Notes under the pieces: generated by a model
Seen by the model: only the letters and a program-made list of their open reading frames with translations
Databases searched by the model: none
Told to the model about the DNA's origin: nothing
Shown: piece after piece, positions 44,990 through 53,106 of the stretch
Layout of the letters: each line of letters begins with the position of its first letter
Position numbering within the stretch: position 1 is the stretch's first letter
Made by a program: the position numbers and the translations under genes
Assembly: GCF_018129685.1 (NCBI RefSeq)
Contig: NZ_JAFCLG010000001.1
Location: 1,364,001-1,428,000, forward strand
DNA length: 64,000 nucleotides
Source: Bradyrhizobium manausense
GTDB taxonomy: Bacteria > Pseudomonadota > Alphaproteobacteria > Rhizobiales > Xanthobacteraceae
Direction: 5' to 3'

Positions 44990-47347
44990 ATGGACTATTT
45001 CAAGCGCTTCAACTTCCTGTTCGCCGCACCAGTGTTCGACGCCGACGACCTCGAGGGCGTCCGCTTCAACCAGATCATCGAGGAGATCCAGCGCTCCGGC
45101 TTCGAGGTGGTGCGGGCCCGCAAGTTGGAAGACGCCGAGATGGCGGTGCAGACCGACGCGGCGATCGGCTGCATGGTGGTGGACTGGGGCAAGAAGGGGC
45201 TTGAGGGCAAGACGTCGGCGCTGATCAATCTGATGCGGCGCCGCGGCCTCGACTTCCCGATCATCCTCCTGATCCGGCGCAAGCGCTTCGAGGATCTGCC
45301 GGTCGAAGTGCTCGACTTCATCGACGGCTATGTCTTCCTGTCCGAGGAAACCCCGACCTTCATCGCGAAGAACCTGATCAGCAGGCTCAAGCAATATGCC
45401 GAGACGCTGAAGACGCCGTTCTTCGGCGCCCTCGTCGACTATGCCGAGGAAGGCAACCAGCTCTGGACCTGCCCAGGCCACAATGGCGGCGTGTTCTATA
45501 ACCGGAGCCCGATCGGCCGGGTCTTCGTCGAACATCTCGGCGAATCCGTGTTCCGCGACGACCTCGACAATTCCGTGCTGGATCTCGGCGACCTCCTCAC
45601 CCATGAGGGCCCGGCGCTGAAGGCGCAGAAGGAAGCCGCGCAGATCTTTGGCGCGGAAAAAACCTATTTCGTGCTCAACGGCACCTCGACCTCGAACAAG
45701 GTCGCGCTCGGCGCGCTCGTCACCGACGGCGACCTCGTGCTGTTCGACCGCAACAACCACAAGGCCGCCCATCACGGCGCGCTGATGATCAATGGCGGCA
45801 TTCCGGTCTATGTCCCGACCATCCGCAACGCCTGGGGCCTGATCGGCCCGATGCGCTGGGACTTGCTCGACGAGAAGGCCCTGCGTGAGGCGATCCGCAA
45901 TCACCCTCTGGTCACGGATAAGGACGCCTGGCGCAAGGAGCGGCCATTCCGCGTCGCCGTTGTCGAGCAGTGCACCTATGACGGAACGATCCACAATGCC
46001 GAGATGATCCTGAAGCGCATTGGTCACCTCTGCGAATACATCCTGTTCGACGAGGCCTGGGCCGGCTTCATGAAATTCCATCCGCTCTATGCGGGTCGCT
46101 TCGCCATGGGCCTTGCCAACCTTCCGCCGGAAGCACCGGGCATCATCGCGACGCAGTCGACCCACAAGCAGCTCGCGAGCTTCTCGCAGGCCTCGCAGAT
46201 TCACATCAAGGACCGCCACATCCGCGGCCAGAAGCGGCGCGTCGAGCACCGTCGCTTCAACGAAAGCTTCATGCAGCACGCCTCGACCTCGCCGTTCTAT
46301 CCGCTATTCGCCTCGCTCGACGTCGGAGCGCAGATGATGAAGGGGCGATCGGGCGAGGTGCTTTGGGATGACACGATCCGCCTCGGCATCGAGCTGCGCA
46401 AGAAAATCCGTGCGATGCGCCGTGAATTTGAGGAGAAGGAGCAGAATCCGGACCGCCGCTGGTTCTTCGAGCCCTTCGTGCCCGATCGCGTCGCCATTCC
46501 CGACGTCAGCCGCCCCGGCGGCGCCCACAACGTCGCCTGGGAAACGCTGTCGACCGACGAACTCGCCACCAATCCCGCGCTGTGGCACCTTTCGCCCGAC
46601 AGCAACTGGCACGGCTTCCCCGGCATGGCCGAGGGCTTTGCGATGACCGATCCGAACAAGCTGACGCTGCTCACCCCCGGCTTCGACCGTGCCACCGGCG
46701 CCTATGCCGAGCACGGCATCCCGGCGCCGGTCGTCGCGCAATATCTGCGCGAAAACCGCATCGTGCCCGAAAAGAACGACCTCAACTCCCTGCTCTTCCT
46801 GCTCACGCCGGGTGTCGAGGCGAGCAAGGCCGGCACGCTGATATCAGGCCTCGTCGCCTTCAAGAAGCTGCACGACGACAATGCACTGCTCGCCGACGCC
46901 ATCCCGGAATTCTGTCAGCGGCGACAGGCGCGCTATGCCGGCGCGCGGCTGCGCGATCTCTGCAACGAGATGCACCGCTTCTTCCGCTCCGCCGACGTCA
47001 GCGGGCTCCAGGCACGGCAGTTCGTGCCCGAGCACATGCCCGAGATCGCCATGTCCCCGCGCGATGCTGCGCGCTATCTGTTCAAGAACGACGTCGACTA
47101 TCTGCCGATCGAGGCAATCGCCGGCCGCATCGCCACCACGCCCTTCGTGGTCTATCCGCCCGGGATTGCCACCATCGTCCCCGGCGAGCGGCTGACGGAA
47201 CGCGCCAAGCCCATGGTGGACTATCTCAAGATGTTCGAGACCTGCTTCAATACGTTCCCGGGATTCGATGTGGAAATCCAGGGCGTCTACAAGGAAGTCG
47301 ATGCCAAGGGGCGCATCGGGCTCTATACCTACGTCGTCGCCGAGTAA
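44990..47347 (+). CDS. speF: Ornithine/lysine/arginine decarboxylase, fold type I (probably ornithine decarboxylase)
   Basis: PLP-dependent decarboxylase, 785 aa, somewhat longer than SpeF/CadA (about 715-730). Residues about 1-130 form the response-regulator-like wing domain; the PLP domain follows, with CPGHNGGVF, FDEAWAGFMKFHPLYAG and the PLP lysine in STHKQLASFSQASQ; a C-terminal domain ends at YTYVVAE. The ATG at 44990 follows the leader hairpin; readings extending upstream run into the cupin remnant. Ornithine is the likely substrate, giving putrescine, but lysine or arginine cannot be excluded. Confidence 0.9.
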   Translation: MDYFKRFNFLFAAPVFDADDLEGVRFNQIIEEIQRSGFEVVRARKLEDAEMAVQTDAAIGCMVVDWGKKGLEGKTSALINLMRRRGLDFPIILLIRRKRFEDLPVEVLDFIDGYVFLSEETPTFIAKNLISRLKQYAETLKTPFFGALVDYAEEGNQLWTCPGHNGGVFYNRSPIGRVFVEHLGESVFRDDLDNSVLDLGDLLTHEGPALKAQKEAAQIFGAEKTYFVLNGTSTSNKVALGALVTDGDLVLFDRNNHKAAHHGALMINGGIPVYVPTIRNAWGLIGPMRWDLLDEKALREAIRNHPLVTDKDAWRKERPFRVAVVEQCTYDGTIHNAEMILKRIGHLCEYILFDEAWAGFMKFHPLYAGRFAMGLANLPPEAPGIIATQSTHKQLASFSQASQIHIKDRHIRGQKRRVEHRRFNESFMQHASTSPFYPLFASLDVGAQMMKGRSGEVLWDDTIRLGIELRKKIRAMRREFEEKEQNPDRRWFFEPFVPDRVAIPDVSRPGGAHNVAWETLSTDELATNPALWHLSPDSNWHGFPGMAEGFAMTDPNKLTLLTPGFDRATGAYAEHGIPAPVVAQYLRENRIVPEKNDLNSLLFLLTPGVEASKAGTLISGLVAFKKLHDDNALLADAIPEFCQRRQARYAGARLRDLCNEMHRFFRSADVSGLQARQFVPEHMPEIAMSPRDAARYLFKNDVDYLPIEAIAGRIATTPFVVYPPGIATIVPGERLTERAKPMVDYLKMFETCFNTFPGFDVEIQGVYKEVDAKGRIGLYTYVVAE

Positions 47348-47353
47348 GTGCCG

Positions 47354-47932
47354 ATGAACGAGACAGCAGTTGCACGTGCAGATGACGAACCGGTCCTGAT
47401 CCGGCCGTCACGCGAGAGCGATGTCGAGGCGATGATGGCGATCTATCGTCATCATGTCCGCAATGGCGTGCCGCGCGACGTCGAGGGAACCGGCGCGCCG
47501 GAGCCGGACGACCTGCGCGACCGGCGCAAGAATTTGAAGCAGACCCGCCTTCCACATCTGGTCGCGACGTATCGCGGCGAGGTCGTCGGCTATGCCTATG
47601 CGGTGCTGTTTCGCAAGCGACCGGCCTATCGCTATACGGCCAAGCACTCGATCTACGTCCATCACGCGCATCTCGGCCGCGGCGTCGGACGGCTGCTGCT
47701 CCAGGAACTGATCGATACGTGCGCGGCCGCCGGCTTCCGCCAGATGATCGGCTATATCGATGCCGACAACGTGCCCTCTCTGGCGTTGCATGAGAAATTC
47801 GGGTTTGCGCGCGTCGGCCTGCTCTCCGGCGTGGCCTATCGGCATGGCCGCTGGGCCGATACCGCCATGGTGCAGCGTTCGCTCGGCGCCGGCGTCACCG
47901 CGCCACCATCGCTCCCTGCGCCCGGACGTTAG
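47354..47932 (+). CDS. GNAT-family N-acetyltransferase (phosphinothricin acetyltransferase-like)
   Basis: Acetyl-CoA dependent N-acetyltransferase, 192 aa. SIYVHHAHLGRGVGRLLLQ is the CoA-binding motif A, and IGYIDADNVPSLALHEKFGF and GRWADTAMVQRSL are typical of the Pat/Bar/YncA group. It starts six bases after the decarboxylase stop and is probably co-transcribed, so a polyamine or amino acid substrate is conceivable; detoxification of an amino acid analogue is the family alternative. Confidence 0.88.
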   Translation: MNETAVARADDEPVLIRPSRESDVEAMMAIYRHHVRNGVPRDVEGTGAPEPDDLRDRRKNLKQTRLPHLVATYRGEVVGYAYAVLFRKRPAYRYTAKHSIYVHHAHLGRGVGRLLLQELIDTCAAAGFRQMIGYIDADNVPSLALHEKFGFARVGLLSGVAYRHGRWADTAMVQRSLGAGVTAPPSLPAPGR

Positions 47933-47935
47933 GCC

Positions 47936-48148
47936 TCAGGATGGAAAGTCAGCCGGCGAGACCTGAATGCGGTCGGCATGCAGCGACCAGTGGTGCAACG
48001 CATGGTCCTTGCAAAACCTCGCCTTCGCCCGCTCCCTCGCCTCATCCTCGTCGGCGGCGTCGATCTCAAGCGTGCTCTGGCAGATCTCGCTCTGCCGGCC
48101 ATATTGGCCGAGCACATCCTTCATGAACCTGACAACATAAGTTGACAT
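47936..48148 (-). CDS. Small hypothetical protein behind a FixK-type box
   Basis: Soluble acidic protein of 70 aa, starting MSTYVVRFMKDVLGQYGRQS. I do not recognise a domain; it has two Cys residues and a predicted helix (DEDEARERAKARFCKDH). AGGAGG four bases before the ATG gives a strong ribosome site. A perfect FixK/FNR box lies about 70 bases upstream with a possible -10, so expression under low oxygen is likely. It is convergent with the acetyltransferase gene. Confidence 0.8.
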   Translation of the reverse strand: MSTYVVRFMKDVLGQYGRQSEICQSTLEIDAADEDEARERAKARFCKDHALHHWSLHADRIQVSPADFPS

Positions 48149-48211
48149 AGGTCCTCCTTGCTGCCCCCCCGCACTCTAATCCCATTTTGTCCAGCTGCGG
48201 GAGGGAGATTG

Positions 48212-48225
48212 TTGACGCGGATCAA
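48212..48225 (-). promoter_or_regulatory. FixK/FNR-type box (TTGA-N6-TCAA)
   Basis: TTGACGCGGATCAA matches the Bradyrhizobium FixK2 consensus TTG(A/C)-N6-(T/G)CAA completely and extends to a 16-base palindrome. On the minus strand a CAAAAT (48189-48184) would place the start of transcription about 41 bases from the centre of the box, the class II activator spacing, and about 30 bases before the 70-aa gene. On the other strand the 48378-49427 gene is not downstream of it. Confidence 0.65.
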
Positions 48226-48377
48226 CTCAGCGCGGATTCCCTGACGCAGGTTCGTTGGCTGCGCCGCTTGGGCTCTTCTGAACCGTCACGGCAGAGCCGC
48301 CCAGCTTTTGTGCGCAGATGGCACAAGAGCGCGCCACTCAAGCCCAAGTGGACCATGGCGATATTGAGATCGTCCGC

Positions 48378-49427
48378 CTAACCCGGCGTCACGCCAAAAG
48401 CCTGTTTGAAGCGTTCGGCATAAACGGGCCAGACCTCGGGATTGATCATGCGCGGCGGGCGCTTGCCGTCGAGCGTCTCCAGCACCTGCTCGGCGGCAAT
48501 GCGGCCCATGTTCTGCCGTGCCTCGACCGTCACGCCCGCGGTGTGCGGGCTTGCCAGCACGTTGTCGAATTGCAGCAGCGGGTGCTCCGGCGGCGGCGGT
48601 TCCTTGGACCAGACGTCGAGGCCAGCACCGGCAATGCGTCTGTCGCGCAACGCCTCCAGTAGCGCGTCCTCGTCGTGGATGAAGCCGCGCGCCGTGGTGA
48701 TGAAATAGGCGTGCGGCTGCATCAGGCCGAATTCGCGCACGCTGATCATGTTGCGGCTGCCCTTGTTAAGCGGACAGGAGATCGAGACAAAATCGGCCCG
48801 GCGCAACAACTCGTCGAGCTCGACCTTCTCGCCGCCACGTTCGGCCATCACCTCCATCGAGAGATAGGGGTCGTAGGCCAGCACCTTCATGCCGAACAGG
48901 CCCCTGCACAGCGCTGCAATGCGGCGGCCGACATTGCCGAGGCCAATGATGCCGACTGTCTTGTGCTCGATCTCGTTGCCGACGAGGTCGTTCCGGTTGA
49001 CGTTGGCCTCCCGGCGCAGTTTACGGTCGGACTGGATGATGCGCTTTGACAGGGTCAGCATCATCGCCAGCGCGTGCTCCGCCACCGAATGCGCATTGCC
49101 CCCGGACTGGTTGACGACCAGCACGCCTGCATCCGTGCAGGCTTCAACGTCGACGGGATCAAACCCGGCGCCGTTGCTGGAAACCAGCAGCAGGTTCGGC
49201 GTGCGCTTCAGGAAGGCGGCATCGACATGGAAATGCGGGGCCAGTTCGTCGCGAGCGGCGCCAATCTGGTAGACATGGGCTGCGCTCAGGATCGGGGCGT
49301 AGAAATCCTCGGGGCTCTCGTTCTCGATGCGGTCGAGCCGGACGTCGGGCCGCGCCTTCAGGATATCCACATAGATCGGGTTGGCGAGGTATTTTACGTA
49401 GAAGACGCGCTTGCTGTTGACCGACAT
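48378..49427 (-). CDS. D-2-hydroxyacid dehydrogenase (NAD-dependent, PGDH-like)
   Basis: 2-hydroxyacid dehydrogenase, 349 aa. The NAD motif is VGIIGLGNVGRRIAALCRG (about 157-175); catalytic Arg lies in TTARGFIHDEDAL, Glu in the SKEPPPPEHPLLQ segment and His in ASPHTAGVT. Substrate specificity is not readable. It is divergent from a two-subunit TPP decarboxylase, so a 2-hydroxy/2-keto acid pair such as sulfolactate/sulfopyruvate or hydroxypyruvate/glycerate is possible. Confidence 0.88.
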   Translation of the reverse strand: MSVNSKRVFYVKYLANPIYVDILKARPDVRLDRIENESPEDFYAPILSAAHVYQIGAARDELAPHFHVDAAFLKRTPNLLLVSSNGAGFDPVDVEACTDAGVLVVNQSGGNAHSVAEHALAMMLTLSKRIIQSDRKLRREANVNRNDLVGNEIEHKTVGIIGLGNVGRRIAALCRGLFGMKVLAYDPYLSMEVMAERGGEKVELDELLRRADFVSISCPLNKGSRNMISVREFGLMQPHAYFITTARGFIHDEDALLEALRDRRIAGAGLDVWSKEPPPPEHPLLQFDNVLASPHTAGVTVEARQNMGRIAAEQVLETLDGKRPPRMINPEVWPVYAERFKQAFGVTPG

Positions 49428-49666
49428 CAGGACCCTTCCGGCTCTCTCCTGGAGACCCGCAAGGTCAGCGCAATCCGCGCCCCGTCCGTGCGTCCCTCCT
49501 GTTTTCTCATTATCCCGCTTATGACATGGCGGTGCCGGCCATGGCAGGCCGTCTGGCGCAGATCACGTGCCGGCCCGGACATGTTGACAATCCCACCCGC
49601 TCCGTCAAGTTTCGGCAGACCGCCGCGACAAGACCAAGAAACCTGCGCGGCACGAGGGAGAACGCG

Positions 49667-50233
49667 ATGGCGATTGCGGAGCAGCAGACCTCGTCCCAGG
49701 CGGGACAGGCGGCTGGCGACGGAAGCTGGCACGGCATCGTGCTGCAGACTCTGAAGCGGAACGAGATCAGCCTCGTCCCTTATGTGCCCGACCGCGTGCT
49801 GACGCCGCTGATCAGGAACTTGCACGCCGATCCCTTCTTCACGACCTTCGCGACTGCCCGCGAGGAAGAGGCCGTCGGCATCGTCTCAGGCGCCTGGATG
49901 GGCGGACGCCGCGGTGCGGTCCTGATGCAGACGTCGGGCTTTGCGACGCTCGCCAACACGCTCGCCTCGCTTGCGGTGCCCTACCAGATCCCGCTGATCA
50001 TGTTCGTCTCCGAGCGCGGCACGCTCGGCGAGTTCAATTACGGCCAGTCGCTGGTCTGCCGCACCATGCGCCCGGTGCTGGATTCGCTGGCGCTGGAGCA
50101 TCACACCATCACGCGGCTGGACGAGCTCGAATTCATCGCCGACCGCTCGATCAAGCAGGCCGTCACAACGCAGGCGCCAGTGGCGCTGATCCTCAATCCG
50201 CTGCTCACGGGCGGCAAGGTTTTCGACAAGTGA
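49667..50233 (+). CDS. TPP-dependent decarboxylase, alpha (pyrimidine-binding) subunit, sulfopyruvate decarboxylase-like
   Basis: Small TPP-enzyme subunit, 188 aa, corresponding to the pyrimidine-binding domain alone. AREEEAVGIVSGAWMGGRRG contains the catalytic Glu region, and QTSGFATLANTLASL follows. Separate alpha and beta subunits of about 190-200 aa are typical of sulfopyruvate decarboxylase (ComDE), and related phosphonopyruvate decarboxylases are fused. GAGGGAG before the ATG at 49667 decides the start. It overlaps the beta gene. Confidence 0.83.
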   Translation: MAIAEQQTSSQAGQAAGDGSWHGIVLQTLKRNEISLVPYVPDRVLTPLIRNLHADPFFTTFATAREEEAVGIVSGAWMGGRRGAVLMQTSGFATLANTLASLAVPYQIPLIMFVSERGTLGEFNYGQSLVCRTMRPVLDSLALEHHTITRLDELEFIADRSIKQAVTTQAPVALILNPLLTGGKVFDK

Positions 50234-50838
50234 GTCCGGCCATGGATGCGCGCAACACCAAGGTGATGAACCGGTTCGACGTGACGCAGCGCCTGATCGC
50301 GAAGCTCAAGCATGAAGAAGCTGTCGTCGGCGGCATCGGCAACACCAATTTCGATCTCTGGGCTGCCGGCCACCGCCCGCAAAACTTCTACATGCTGGGC
50401 AGCATGGGCCTCGCTTTTCCGATCGCGCTCGGCGTGGCGCTGGCGCAGCCTGACCGCCGCGTCTTCGCGCTCGAGGGCGATGGCTCGCTGCTGATGCAGC
50501 TTGGCGCGCTATCGACGATAGCGACCTTGAAGCCGAAGAACCTCATCATGATCGTGATGGACAACGGCATCTACCAGATCACCGGCGCGCAACCGACCCC
50601 GGCCGCGGGGGTCGCCGATCTCGTCGCGATCGCCCTGGGCTCGGGGCTCACCAACAGCGCCTGGGCCGCAGACGAGGAGGATTTCGAGCGCCTGATCGAC
50701 CAGGCCATGTCGGTGGACGAGCCGAGCCTCATCGCGCTGCGCATCGACGATAAGCCGGGCGTCGGCACCACGCGCAGAGATCCCGTGCAAATCCGCGAGC
50801 GCTTCATGCACGGGCTCGGCGTGCGCGAGCCGCTTTAG
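50230..50838 (+). CDS. TPP-dependent decarboxylase, beta (TPP-binding) subunit, sulfopyruvate decarboxylase-like
   Basis: TPP-binding subunit, 202 aa. GSMGLAFPIALGVALAQP and the diphosphate/Mg motif EGDGSLLMQLGALSTI followed by MDNGIYQITG are present. The GTG at 50230 overlaps the alpha stop (GTGA); an ATG at 50242 is the alternative. With the alpha subunit it would decarboxylate a 2-keto acid (sulfopyruvate or similar) to an aldehyde. Confidence 0.84.
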   Translation: MSPAMDARNTKVMNRFDVTQRLIAKLKHEEAVVGGIGNTNFDLWAAGHRPQNFYMLGSMGLAFPIALGVALAQPDRRVFALEGDGSLLMQLGALSTIATLKPKNLIMIVMDNGIYQITGAQPTPAAGVADLVAIALGSGLTNSAWAADEEDFERLIDQAMSVDEPSLIALRIDDKPGVGTTRRDPVQIRERFMHGLGVREPL

Positions 50839-50859
50839 GCTTTCGTCATCACGGCAACG

Positions 50860-50884
50860 CCCCGCGGAGCGTCGCTCCGCGGGG
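50860..50884. terminator. Bidirectional hairpin terminator
   Basis: CCCCGCGGAGC (50860-50870) pairs perfectly with GCTCCGCGGGG (50874-50884) around a three-base loop. It lies between two convergent genes, 21 bases after the TPP beta stop and 27 bases from the DUF1236 stop, and probably serves both. Confidence 0.75.
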
Positions 50885-50911
50885 TCCGATATTTGAGCGC
50901 TTCTGGGGCGA

Positions 50912-51295
50912 TCAATCGATTATCTTGATCACCCGGCGCGTACGCGGCTCGACGATCACGCGGCGATCGTTGACGACCGCATAGCGATACTGGGTGTAGT
51001 TCGGGACCGGACGCAGCACCACGGTGTCAGGCAGCGGTTCGCCGACCACGACGCGCTCGTGAACCACGACGGAGTCGTCGCGCGGGATGCCGCCGAGAAT
51101 CGCATTCGGAATTTCCAGACCCGCGCCGACCGCCGCACCGACGGTGCCGCCGACCATCGCGCCGACAGGGCCTCCGATATCGCCGCCCGCACGCGCGCCG
51201 TTCGCGGCGCCCTCGGCAGTGGTCGACTGAGCAAAGGCTGCACTCGACGCCAGCAGCGACGCGGCAACCAACGAAATCGCAAGACGGGTTTTCAT
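50912..51295 (-). CDS. DUF1236 family protein, exported
   Basis: Predicted periplasmic protein, 127 aa. The signal peptide ends at SSAAFAQ, a Gly/Ala-rich segment (residues about 30-65) follows, and the C-terminal part (VVLRPVPNYTQYRYAVVNDR with VIVEPRTRRVIKIID) is the DUF1236 hallmark common in Bradyrhizobium and relatives. Function unknown. The ATG at 51295 starts the signal peptide directly. Confidence 0.87.
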   Translation of the reverse strand: MKTRLAISLVAASLLASSAAFAQSTTAEGAANGARAGGDIGGPVGAMVGGTVGAAVGAGLEIPNAILGGIPRDDSVVVHERVVVGEPLPDTVVLRPVPNYTQYRYAVVNDRRVIVEPRTRRVIKIID

Positions 51296-51390
51296 GTCCT
51301 GATGTCTCCAGTGATTGTTGTGCGCCATCAACCGCGGGGCCGGAGCATTGTTCCGGTTCCCGCGTGATGAAACGCACATCAACACTGGCG

Positions 51391-51409
51391 ACTGTTACCG
51401 CGTAACAGT
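51391..51409 (-). other. 19-bp palindrome between glxR and the DUF1236 gene
   Basis: ACTGTTAC-CGC-GTAACAGT is a perfect inverted repeat directly after the glxR stop and about 100 bases upstream of the DUF1236 start. It could be an operator for the latter or the 3' hairpin of the former; there is no T-run. Confidence 0.45.
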
Positions 51410-52297
51410 TCAACCCGCTGCGATCTCGTGCCCCGCCATCAATTCCAGCGCCCGCACCATCGCCGAGTGATCCCAGCCCTTGCCGCCATGCGCAGTGCAG
51501 GACGAGAACAATTGCTGCGCCACCGCCGTACTCGGCAGCGACACACCGAGCGCGCGCGCGCCTTCGAGCGCGAGATTGAGATCCTTCTGGTGCAGCTCGA
51601 TGCGGAAGCCGGGATCGAAGTTGCGCTTCACCATGCGCTCGCCATGCACCTCGAGAATCCGCGAAGACGCAAAGCCGCCCATCAGCGCCTTGCGCACCAG
51701 CGCAGGGTCGGCGCCGGCCTTGGATGCGAACAGCAGCGCCTCGCCGACCGCCTCGATGGTCAGCGCGACGATGATCTGGTTGGCGACCTTCGTCGTCTGG
51801 CCGTCGCCATTGGCACCGACATGCGTGATGTTTTTGCCCATCTTGTCGAACACCGGCTTCATGGTGCCAAAGGCCCGCTCGGGACCACCGACCATGATGG
51901 TGAGGCTCGCAGCCTTGGCGCCGACCTCGCCACCCGACACCGGCGCATCGAGATAGTCCGCGCCGAGTGCCTCGATCTTTTTGGCGAACTCCTTGGTCGC
52001 CAGCGGCGAGATCGAACTCATGTCGGCCACGATCTTGCCCGTGGAGATTCCACTTGCGACGCCGTCCTTGCCGAACAACACGGCTTCGACATGCGGCGTA
52101 TCCGGCACCATGATGATGACGGCGTCCGCCTCCTCCGCCACTTCCTTCGCAGACTTGCAGGCGACGCCGCCCGCCGCGATCAGATCCGGCGCGACCGGCG
52201 CGACGTCATGCAGGAAAACGCGATGGCCCGCGGCCAGAAGATGGCCGGCCATCGGCCGTCCCATGGTGCCAAGTCCGATAAAGCCGATGTCGATCAT
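51410..52297 (-). CDS. glxR: 2-hydroxy-3-oxopropionate (tartronate semialdehyde) reductase
   Basis: NAD(P)H-dependent beta-hydroxyacid dehydrogenase, 295 aa. GFIGLGTMGRPMAGHLLAAG is the cofactor motif, DAPVSGGEVGA binds substrate and the catalytic Lys is in TTKVANQIIVA. It reduces tartronate semialdehyde made by Gcl to glycerate. It follows hyi by 12 bases in the order gcl-hyi-glxR. Confidence 0.94.
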   Translation of the reverse strand: MIDIGFIGLGTMGRPMAGHLLAAGHRVFLHDVAPVAPDLIAAGGVACKSAKEVAEEADAVIIMVPDTPHVEAVLFGKDGVASGISTGKIVADMSSISPLATKEFAKKIEALGADYLDAPVSGGEVGAKAASLTIMVGGPERAFGTMKPVFDKMGKNITHVGANGDGQTTKVANQIIVALTIEAVGEALLFASKAGADPALVRKALMGGFASSRILEVHGERMVKRNFDPGFRIELHQKDLNLALEGARALGVSLPSTAVAQQLFSSCTAHGGKGWDHSAMVRALELMAGHEIAAG

Positions 52298-52309
52298 GTC
52301 AAGGTATCC

Positions 52310-53095
52310 TCAGGTCTCGAAAGTCTGCGCGGCGTGCCAAGACAGGCCTTCCAGGGTCGTGGTGCGCGGCTTGTATTCGCAGCCGATCCAGCCGCGATAT
52401 CCGATCGCGTCGAGATGACGGAACAGGAAGGGATAGTTGATCTCGCCAGTGCCCGGCTCATGCCGGCCTGGATTGTCGGCAAGCTGGATGTGAGCGATCT
52501 CAGGCAGATATTCCTGCATGGTGCGGGCAAGATCGCCCTCCATGATCTGCATGTGGTAGATGTCGTATTGCACGAACAGATTGTTCGACCGCACCTCGGA
52601 GATGAGCTGGATCGCCTGCTCGGTGCCGTTGAGGAAGAAACCGGGAATGTCGAGCGTGTTGATCGGTTCGACCAAGAGCTTGATGTTCTCGCGCGCCAGC
52701 GTCGAAGCGGCGAAGCGCAAATTGCCGACCAGCGTTTCCTGCAGCTCGCGCGGATCGGCATCCGCAGGCGCGATTCCGACGAGGCAGTTGAGCTGGTCGC
52801 AATCGAGCGCCTTGGCATAGTCAATGGCGCGGAACACGCCATCGCGGAATTCGGCAGCGCGACCGGGCATGATCGCGATGCCGCGCTCGCCGGCACCCCA
52901 GTTGCCGGCGGGCAGGTTGTGCAACACTTGCGTCAATCCGTGGGCCTCGAGCTGCTCGCGCAATTGCGCCTTGTCGAAATCATAGGGGAAAAGATATTCG
53001 ACCCCGGAAAAGCCTGCCGCTTTCGCCGCAGCGAAGCGGTCGATGAAGGGCATCTCGTTGAAGAGCATGGTGAGGTTGGCGGCGAATTTCGGCAT
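52310..53095 (-). CDS. hyi: Hydroxypyruvate isomerase
   Basis: TIM-barrel isomerase, 261 aa, converting tartronate semialdehyde and hydroxypyruvate. MPKFAANLTMLFNEMPFIDR is the typical N-terminus, and the metal-binding Glu and His residues are in LLVEPINTLDIPG and the C-terminal WIGCEYKPRTTTLEGLSW. It lies between gcl and glxR in one operon. Confidence 0.94.
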   Translation of the reverse strand: MPKFAANLTMLFNEMPFIDRFAAAKAAGFSGVEYLFPYDFDKAQLREQLEAHGLTQVLHNLPAGNWGAGERGIAIMPGRAAEFRDGVFRAIDYAKALDCDQLNCLVGIAPADADPRELQETLVGNLRFAASTLARENIKLLVEPINTLDIPGFFLNGTEQAIQLISEVRSNNLFVQYDIYHMQIMEGDLARTMQEYLPEIAHIQLADNPGRHEPGTGEINYPFLFRHLDAIGYRGWIGCEYKPRTTTLEGLSWHAAQTFET

Positions 53096-53106
53096 GTAGC
53101 GTTCCT

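Noticed and set aside
44930..46279. 449-codon minus-strand open frame
   Set aside because: Antisense to the ornithine decarboxylase gene; no recognisable protein features.
51318..51331. TTGTGCGCCATCAA as a FixK box for the DUF1236 gene
   Set aside because: The fourth base is T, not A or C, and it lies only about 30 bases from the start codon, too close for activation.
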